This document shows positions 56,686 to 64,000 of a stretch of DNA of 64,000 nucleotides, piece by piece. Each line of letters starts with the position of its first letter. Within the stretch, counting starts at the first letter, position 1. Position numbers and translations under genes: made by a program. Origin of the DNA: Kappaphycus alvarezii (lineage: Eukaryota; Rhodophyta; Florideophyceae; Gigartinales; Solieriaceae); the NCBI GenBank assembly GCA_002205965.3, contig NADL03000169.1, positions 62,001 to 126,000 on the forward strand, in the 5' to 3' direction. The notes under the pieces are model-generated. The model was given only the letters and a program-made list of their open reading frames with translations, searched no databases and had not been told where the DNA came from.

Positions 56686-59600
56686 TTGGTGAAGTTGATA
56701 ACTGCGAAGGTCTTGACTGGAAACGGTGGAGGAAACTTGGGTAGTCTCATCCACAGAATAGATCAGATCACGAGAACTGAACAACAGTACACCTTATCGC
56801 AGCATTGGTGTACTAAATTGAAATTTTACTTTCTCGACACTTCTCCGATGTTAAAAGAGACGCGAAGATTGTTTCAGATTCATCCTACCTCACCGTTTCT
56901 ATGCCTATCACTCCGTTTACCTTGCTCCCAGGTTGGTATACACGACAATTTGAAGGACATACATGTCGTTGTCTTCTGGTTATCAGGAGACAGTGTTACG
57001 AGATGTTCTGCGTGGGGAAAACCCGATTCAGAGTAATGGAAGGTGAAATGCAATGTGTTTATGTCAATGCTATGAAACAAACAATAGCAGAAATCGGAGA
57101 ATGTCTCGGGTTATCTCCTGAAGTTTCAGGGGAACTGCCTGCTAAGGTATACTGCGCTGCATGTGAGATGTCACCAACTACATTTGTAGACAAAATTCCG
57201 GATGCAGTTGTTTGGCATAGAGATACTCTCGTAACCCTAGCCATTTCCCGACAGAATGGTACCAATCGGAGCATTTACTTCATACCTTTGAGAATATCGA
57301 AAACGGGTGGATGCTACATATGCTAGTTCTGTTTTACGGGGACAGCAGGTGTTTATCTTCACATTTCTGAATTTCATCGCATCTTTTCGAAATCAAACGA
57401 TCAACAGGAAGCTGATGTCCTTAAAGAACATGATAAAAATCCGTATGATGGTTTCTTGGGTGATGATGAGCACGGAACCGAGTTTAATGAAATCCCGAGA
57501 GGCACTGAACGGGAAGCTAGCGTACTGAAGTAAAATTCGCCCACCAATATACGGAGTTACTGATGTGAATCGTTTCTTGCCCTTGGACCGGTTAAATGCA
57601 AGAGGTCTATGGATGTTGATGCTCGTGTCTGCGATGCAGCACGAAATAATGTATCGTTCAAGATAGATGCCCCTTCTACCTTTCCTATGTCATGAAAATG
57701 TCGCAAAACACCGGCGGACCACACGACCAGGCATTCTGATGAGCACATTGGGACCTTGCCAAATGCATGTTGACATTTACGTGTGCCTGAATTGTGGATA
57801 TAAGATTGAGGCCGAAGGAAGAGATGATTGCATACTATTCTTGTCATCAACTACAGCTGCTACACATGTCGTGATGCGTGCATTATTGACAGGAGTTTTC
57901 ATGGGTAACGGCACTATATCTGGAAGACTGAAGGAATACTATTCCCATATAGTTTCATTGACCGAGTCTGAATTTCCACCATCGTGTATCAAAACGATAT
58001 CTGTGAAGTACTTGCAGCGCATGTGCAATGTAATGTTGGAATTGATGACCAAAGTACCTGATGCAGATTTGTTTTCATGTCGAAAGTGTGAAGGTGGTGG
58101 AAGGCTGGAAGCAATTTGCGTGGACAGAATCCAGCAGGGTTTCGCTAAGAAGAACCAGGTACCATTTTCAGGTGTAACGGAACCATGCGAAGCAATCCCG
58201 CCCTCCAGTGCAGTTCTCAGTGGAAGTAAGTACCGCCCGAACACGCGGTTCATGAGAAGAGAAAATACCCCTGTGATGTCCCTCAAGGTAGTACCTGGAA
58301 GAAATATATCTGTGAACAAAGATAATGTTCGTGATATAGCTTCTTTGCTACGACTGATACGATCACGAAGTGTATCGGTGCAGTTCTTTCCGTAGGCTAT
58401 CTGTGGACGAACACCCGGTGACACACTTATTGACATCAGCCCGGGCAGCTACTTGACGTGTTGAGCAATGTTTGCTAATGTCTATTTCATAAGCATACAA
58501 TGGAGAGTCGTCTTCTGTCAGCATTATAAACTTATGTCGACATGCTCTATTCTACTAATTCAAGCACGCTTGATGAATTAGGAGGAAGTGCTCACGGTCG
58601 TTATCCAGCAATACGTCAGTCTATTGTGCATGGATTAACGGCTCTCGAAAGTGTCTCCTCGTCTATTATTTAAATAGGAGACTGCTGGAGGCCAATTATT
58701 AAGAACATTCTCACAGAGAGACACATTGCGTGATCTCCTTAATATGCTCACTATCTTCTTCCAAGGACCTGTGACTCAATTTGTAACAAAAACTGATGTG
58801 GAATCGTTGCGGTATATTGGAACGTATGCATCCTGAAAGAGACGAGACATCAGCGACTCAAGGAAATTACTCGGGACCCGACGTTAATTTCGAATATACT
58901 TAACGATAATGAAACTAACATCCTCCTAGTGTCACGGAGTATGTAGGAAGGTCTCCAATGTTTGATAGAGATCGAAGAAGGTGACAGGCATATTGGAATG
59001 AATGTCAGGGTGTCATTTGGAAAATGCTTCTTGGCTGCAATTCGCATTGTATGTCAGTTCTACTCCTATTATGATTCACCCATCCGGAAAAGTTCTGCTG
59101 TTACATATGCCGCCGTGTGGAATTCAATGACCTGCGACACTTTGATTAGTGCCATGAAGTCTAAATATGGGAAGCTAATGTCCGAGGCGGGCATTGATTT
59201 GCAACGGGTATTCACCACGGGAGTTACTTTCCCGGTAAACCGCAAGTAAGACCTCTTCCTTTCAATAGGGATGAAGTCCCGGACAACCATGATGCAGATC
59301 TCGGTCCCTGTTCAAATAACTATCTCCAAAAACAGAACTCTTTCACACCTGGAGCGGTGACGGTAACTTGCTCCTGTGCAAATCCGGTATGTTTCGGATT
59401 CAAGGTTCTAAGCCGATTCGAAGGCCCCAAGATTGCTATGAATGTTCTGATATCTATATTCCCTGAGTTACCACGTTATGTAATTTATAACTTTTCTTCT
59501 GGTTTTACTCGGCCAGTATCAACCAACTGTGGTGGTCATTTAGCAGAACTGTCGTGGTAAGTGATAGGTTCCATGTCGGGAATCACAGTGCGTGTTCACC

Positions 59601-59932
59601 GAGTTTCATGCCTGCCGCTCATAAGGGGATGGATTCCCGAAATTCTGTTGCTCAAGAGCAAAGATATAGAGGTATCAATTTATTTTGTCGATCATTACGT
59701 AACAGTGGAATGAAACTATACACAAGCATACTGGCATATCATACCTTGATTGGTAATATCATGGCCACTGCCAAAAGTACTGATGTATACCAAGCGAAAA
59801 CAGACTCCTTATTTGAGTATGACCTGTATTGGTCTTTTTTTTCATGCTTGGGAATGCAATGTTTGTGCTGTCCATATGTCAATTGAAGCTCTTGTTCATC
59901 ACTGTGGCCTTCATACAGCGAACTCACTGTAA
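56686..59932 (+). pseudogene. Cysteine-cluster DDE-like transposase ORF, element Y
   Basis: Order: GNLGSLIHRI, TRRLFQIHP; YCAACEMSPTTF (57150); a GGCYIC patch (57305); MDVDARVCDAARN in another frame (57610); TLGPCQMHVDIYVCLNCG and AEGRDDCILF (57745-57840); CRKC (58080) and AICVDRIQQGFAKK (58111-58152); LLNMLTIFFQGPV (58740); VRVSFGKCFLAAI; then TCSCANPVCFGFKVL and FEGPK (59360-59430), VIYNFSSGF (59480-59506), SDRFHVGNHSACSPSF (59559-59606) and SVAQEQRYRGI (59647-59680). I infer an RNase-H-fold transposase with VD, Y(D/N)F and the Glu of AQEQ as candidate catalytic residues. The second reads Asn here. At least five frame changes. The family name (CxC/HMGXB3-like, KDZ-like) is from memory and uncertain. 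Confidence 0.5.
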
Positions 59933-60299
59933 ATCGCTGCTCAGTAAATTTACTTCACCATTAATTCATTGTAAATTAACAGTGACTTCAAGTCAATGTC
60001 AATGTAAGTTACATTTGGCGGGAGCATAGCAAACTTGGTGATGCAAAATTTTCCTTGGAATCTGGTACCCTTGTAAGGGTTTATTAGAGGAGGTAGAAGC
60101 CTTGGAATGCGACGCGTTACTATCTCCCAGGTACTAACTGTTATATGCCGCTGTTGTTAAATTCGCACCCCTACCTCGCTCCATACACAGTGATCTTCAG
60201 TTATTGTCGTTCAAATCCAAACAAATAGGACCTGACTTTGTTTCAATTCCACCAGATTTCCATGGTAATCAGCCCGGACATCCACTGCAGAACAAGGTG

Positions 60300-61859
60300 T
60301 TCAGTTTTAGCCACACAAGGGAAATCAGTGGCTCTTCTTGGTGGAGCTGGTACCGGGAAGACGTAAATGTTGAATCGAATATTGTGTGAGTTGATAGAAC
60401 GTCTAGGAAATGACGTAGTTGGAGCGTGCTCTCTCTCAAATCAAGCTGCAGACCGAATAGGCGGATAAACGGTCCCTTCAATGTTCGGAACACCTCCCAA
60501 CTGGTGTATAACGAAGGAGAAGCTGCTGCAAATTGCGTGCCGTGACAAGACGCGAGTGTCTCGATTGAAATGGATAATAGTTCTGGCAATAGATGATTTT
60601 TCGATTTTAAGCTGTGGTGTTTTCGAATCCAATGATTGGGTACTGAGAGACTTGTAGGAATGTCATCGCCATTTGGTACTTCCATTTGGAGGGAGGCAGT
60701 TAATTTGCACTGGAGATCCATTTCAACTGGAAGCGATTCAACATGTTGAGGATTCACCAGAAAAAAATCAGGAAATATTTTCGTCAATGGCGTGGTACCT
60801 CATGTATGGTTCCTTCAGTGCGGGTATAACAGTTTTGCTGAGCTGCAACCATCGGCAGAAAAACTATCCTGCGTTTTACAACCTATTGGAACGCGTTCGT
60901 GTTGGCACAGTAACAGATGATGATATTCGTCGTGTCAATGGAACTAGTCGTAACACTCTGCAATGGAATGGTAACTTTCAGTACACGAAACTCTGTCTGT
61001 ATCTCAGTGAGTTAGAAGGTTTAATTCTGTTGCTTTATCTAGACTCCCGGGAATCGAGTATTTCTGTAATGCTGTAGATGACTTAAGGTCGTCGGAGACA
61101 CACATAGCAAGAAAGCTGGAAAGAATTGCTGAAAGGGTTATTCCAGTGAAAATTGGATGCCTTTTTCTTCTAAAAAGGAAGATTGGAGAGTACCCATCTG
61201 GGACCCAGTGCATTGCTCGAGATGTTATCTTTAGAAACACCTCCCCCGGGACAATAATAGTGAGTATTGTTGACAATAACAAAGTACTCCATCTCCATCA
61301 AATGTCACATTCTGTGAGTAAAAGAAGCTCTGAAGTTGTGGCCACACGCAAGCACATCCCCTTAATATCTGGATACGCCGAAACGATTCACAAGTCACAG
61401 GGCTTGACTTTGTCCAATGTTCGTGTCGATTTTTCGGGACCAGCAGGTATGGTATACGTTGCTTTATCGAGGTTTAATTCTCTTTCCGGCCTTCATGTGA
61501 GCGGTCTGAATCGTGATCACATCCGCGTCAGCCCGCATGCACGGCAGTTTATGCGGCGGATTATGAAGTGGCAGGAACTCTCTCCAAATCTTGTTCTGGG
61601 TAAACGACACCCTTGTGACGTACTTGGTAAGAATGAGAAAACCACCATGAAGAAACGTTTCGTTATCCGGGACGCAAACGTCTCGGAGAGAGTTGTAATA
61701 TTTGAAACAGCCGTACACGATTACAGAGATAGTTTGCTCCGCTCCCAGCGTTTCCAGCGTTCCAAAAGTCGCGTGGAAGATGACTCGCGCCTGTGCGACT
61801 CGCAGAGCTCCAACCAATCCTACAGTGGTGTCCCATTGCCGTTCGCATCATCATTCTAA
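60300..61859 (+). pseudogene. PIF1-type helicase, element Y
   Basis: Walker A LGGAGTGKT (60337-60363), NQAADRI, MFGTPPNWCI, Walker B VLAIDDFSIL (60590-60615), LPFGGRQLIC and GDPFQLEAIQ (60675-60740), LLSCNHRQKNYPAFYNLLERV (position 60838-60897), then after a frame change VIPVKIGCLFLLKRKIG, IPLISGYAETIHKSQGLTL (61360-61415), VYVALSRFNSLSGLHVSGL. This is the full PIF1 motif set. The N-terminal half keeps one frame but has in-frame TAA (60364), TAA (about 60468) and TAG (about 60655). The C-terminal 237 codons are open to 61857-61859. Confidence 0.8.
60547..60563. repeat. Palindrome copy inside helicase, homologous to 42205-42222
   Basis: AAGACGCGAGTGTCTCG, coding TRVSRL before Walker B. The X copy at the same protein position codes ARASRL. 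Confidence 0.65.
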
Positions 61860-62042
61860 ACGTCTTTTGCCGACATATTAGCGTTATTATTGATTAGGGC
61901 GACAATGAATTAGATTTCTTTAACAGTATGACCATCTGAAAATCAAGTTCTTTCCTATTTTTAACAACTAGCAGCCTGGTTTGCCTATTTACCCTACTCT
62001 AATTTTGTACACATCATAGCATTATCGCCAATCTCAACCACC
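61860..62042. other. Spacer between convergent Y genes
   Basis: Under 200 bp between helicase and convergent-ORF stops. One degenerate palindrome-like sequence (GCCGACATATTAGCG). No other signal. Confidence 0.35.
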
Positions 62043-63166
62043 TCACTGTCCAGAAGAAGACAAACTGTCCGATAGCACTTCCTGCATGTTCACATTCTCA
62101 AACGGTATTTGGTGATCTTCAACCATAGGTGCGTCTCCCTCCCAGAACTCACTACTCGGAATCTGTGCAATGTTGTTACGACTGTCAACTTTCCTTGTAA
62201 TTTCCCTTGGATTGTACCTTGTGGGTGTAACCCGCTTTCTCTCCCAAGCCTCAGAGTCCAGTTCAATCTTCCCATCGGTTTCCATTTCTAATTCCTCGAC
62301 ATCTCGCATATATGATTCCAAGGCAGTACTGTTCTCCGCTGCGTACATTCGGACTGGAACGACCTTCTCGAAGCTATCCTCAGGTATTTTGAGTATTCCA
62401 GGAGTATTTTGAACTTCATTCTTCAGGCCGTATGGATGGTACACGCACCATGATACCATCTTCGCGTCGGGGAGACGTACCTCAACGGGCAGATTGACGG
62501 TGAAACATTTGTTTCCGGCGACAATAAGGATATCTCCTACATGCATTCGGAAACTTCGCTTCCCTTCCGTCGCATACGCTGAAAACTTGTTCGTTCGCTT
62601 CATCTCAAATACCTCAATCTCATCGTATCCAGCCACTGTAATATACGCATAATGAGATTCTCCCTTGGGGATAATCGAAGTCTTGTCTACATACCCATCG
62701 AAATACATGAATTCTTGAACTTCGGTTCGTCCTTTTCTCGCAAGTAGCATTTGTAAGTCCACTATCACCATTAACAAAAATATGCGGCACAGTAGTTCGA
62801 AGAGGCATGTTGAGTCCACCTGTAAACATTTCAGATATCATTCCCATGATATGAGGAAGTGCAGTTCCTTCCGGGGTCTCACAGTAAGAGTGTAGATCAA
62901 CGCATCTGCATGGTGACTGACATGAGACAATAGCTTCTCAGCGTGCTCTTCCTGTCACATTGGCTTTCTTGAAGTCGTTTATAGAAAGATAGCCGGAAAA
63001 AGGATCTTCTCGTCCCTAAACAACGCAAATTCAGGGCATAGCAACCCAACCACTCCATACTCTTGTAGCTCAGAAAAAACTCCGTCTTGCTTTTGGACGC
63101 ATACACGTTGCACAGCATGATGTTGCTTTTCACCACACCCAGGGATCTAAACACATAGTTGAACAA
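62043..63166 (-). CDS. Element Y convergent ORF, unknown (258 codons open)
   Basis: The open frame 62819-62043 is the longest intact one shared between X and Y. It includes FMYFDGYVDKTSI, YAYITVAGYDEIEVFEM, GKRSFRMHVGDILIVAG, CFTVNLPVEVRLPDAK, FEKVVPVRMYAAENS, ERKRVTPTRYN, IPSSEFWEGD and an acidic Ser-rich end. Homology to X continues upstream in another frame (63166-62897, FNYVFRSLGVVKSN). The apparent start at 62819 is a frame-limited one, so the true start is likely near 63.2 kb. Alternating hydrophobics suggest beta structure. No nuclease, polymerase or protease motif. The function is unknown to me. Confidence 0.6.
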
Positions 63167-63214
63167 CTGATTTCCTCTCGGGATCTAAACACATAGTTGA
63201 ACACTGATTTCCTC
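63141..63214. repeat. About 38-bp direct repeat
   Basis: GGGATCTAAACACATAGTTG occurs twice (63141 and 63179), each followed by CTGATTTCCTC with a two-base difference in spacing. It lies at the N-terminal end of the convergent ORF. Confidence 0.85.
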
Positions 63215-63940
63215 ATTGCGATCCGTAACCGTGGCCAACATTACACCCTATCAATGGTAACTCCACACAGCGTTGATGGTGTCCTGGTGTTTATGTCTTG
63301 ACCGCGCTAAGTCTCAGGTACCAACAGGCCGTCTTGATCGAGATACACTGTCTAGGTCTTCCGGAAACAAAGTTATGACTGCCAAAGGCCTAGTGAGCGG
63401 TTCAGCGTCCAGAAAATTCACTTGCGATCCCAACCTCGGCGCCTGATCTACAAGCGCTCCAGAATCAAAGCAAAGCACAACAAACGCGTGGTGAGGACGT
63501 TAGCGTCCCGAATTTCGATGTGCAAGCCCAGGTTCGGTGCCTACGTCAATACAGTCTGTGAGAGTAATCAGTAACGGAGTGAGACACATCTGAGACACGT
63601 GAATTGATCATTTTAGGGTCTGATAAATCCTGGTACAGTACGTATCATATCAATGAAACCACCAATACTCAAGTTACATGTATTCAGTGCAACGTCCCAA
63701 TCAGTAATTGGCCAATCAACTTCAATTCATTTCGAATTGGGCATCAATGCAGTTTTTGATTGGACGGACGACGAAACTTGTAGTTACTATTCACTGACGC
63801 ACATGTACGAATTTAAAATTCGAACATATCGTCAACTTTTAGTCGTTACGATTTGGTACAGATATTTTCAGGACATTGGCGTCTCGTTTCTTTCTCTCTA
63901 CTGAACATGGAATCCCTTATGCCCTCCTATATTTCATTTA
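63215..63940. other. Y sequence beyond the convergent ORF, no recognised gene
   Basis: Two palindrome copies (63493-63510, 63869-63886) and one 83-codon plus frame (63653-63904) without motifs. Confidence 0.4.
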
Positions 63941-63998
63941 CCCGTCGGGTTCAATGTTACTCGCATACGAATTCCCCGTCGGGTTCAATGTTCCTCGC
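63941..63998. repeat. 34-bp tandem repeat at the window end
   Basis: CCCGTCGGGTTCAATGTT recurs with a 34-bp period (63941 and 63975) and may continue past the window. Confidence 0.75.
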
Positions 63999-64000
63999 CT

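Larger units (their letters stand above)
53883..64000 (+). mobile_element. Element Y: second copy of the multigene element, cut by the window end
   Basis: Homologous to X but in the opposite orientation: ORF1 (54.63-55.61 kb), ORF2 (55.67-56.41), transposase-like ORF (56.69-59.93), PIF1 helicase (60.30-61.86) and convergent ORF (63.17-62.04). Protein blocks are roughly half to two-thirds identical to X, so the copies are old relative to one another. The Ulp1-like gene expected beyond the convergent ORF was not found before 64,000. At least eleven palindrome copies. Confidence 0.7.

Noticed and set aside
36980-61859. Helitron assignment for X and Y because of PIF1 helicase
   Set aside because: No HUH Rep domain (paired His motif with catalytic Tyr) and no Rep-helicase fusion. 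The upstream ORF has cysteine clusters and a DDE-like layout instead.

Overview
The window looks like a repeat-rich nuclear segment from a eukaryote with few introns. The clearest host gene encodes gamma-tubulin complex component 2 (GCP2) and is read without any recognisable intron. Around it lie Ty3/Gypsy and Ty1/Copia retrotransposons, a piggyBac-type relic and two large unfamiliar DNA elements. A red alga would fit (compact intron-poor genes among LTR elements), but that is a low-confidence inference; no rRNA, tRNA or organelle gene is visible to anchor it.

Layout. 1-686: 5' part of an unrecognised minus-strand gene that runs off the window. 2.96-8.79 kb: Gypsy-1, minus strand, decayed inside. 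8.99-16.48 kb: Gypsy-2, minus strand, with an exact 5-bp target duplication and two related extra ORFs after integrase. 16.9-20.4 kb: host island with GCP2 (plus) and a convergent coiled-coil gene (minus). 20.4-24.1 kb: non-coding DNA with clustered TACTGTAC palindromes. 24.1-25.6 kb: piggyBac-like transposase remains. 27.1-30.05 kb: Gypsy-3 relic (plus). 30.4-33.6 kb: internally deleted Copia-1 with two LTRs. 34.4-36.2 kb: a nested hairpin and an unrecognised broken ORF.

Elements X and Y. The right half is dominated by two diverged copies of one multigene element: X (about 37.0-47.9 kb, main orientation minus) and Y (about 53.9 kb to the window end, main orientation plus). In the same order both carry ORF1 (unknown), ORF2 (basic and coiled coil), a long cysteine-cluster ORF with features of a DDE/RNase-H-fold transposase, a PIF1-type helicase, and a convergent ORF of unknown function. 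X also has a Ulp1/C48-like protease region. A 4.4-kb Copia-2 relic and a 143-bp hairpin lie between them.

Palindromes. X, Y and the adjacent 34.5-36.2 kb segment carry more than 30 copies of a short imperfect palindrome, roughly GGGAC-N6-GTCCC. I did not see it in the first 34 kb or inside Copia-2. Several copies occupy homologous places in X and Y, including inside coding sequence, where many are read in the frame that gives Asp-Ala-(Asn/Ser)-Val. I consider this paired element plus its palindrome family the most likely undescribed system here.

Nearly every long reading frame, host genes included, is interrupted by one-base shifts at about one or two per kb. Host genes may therefore be intact genes in an imperfect assembly, whereas the older elements also carry nonsense codons and are truly decayed.
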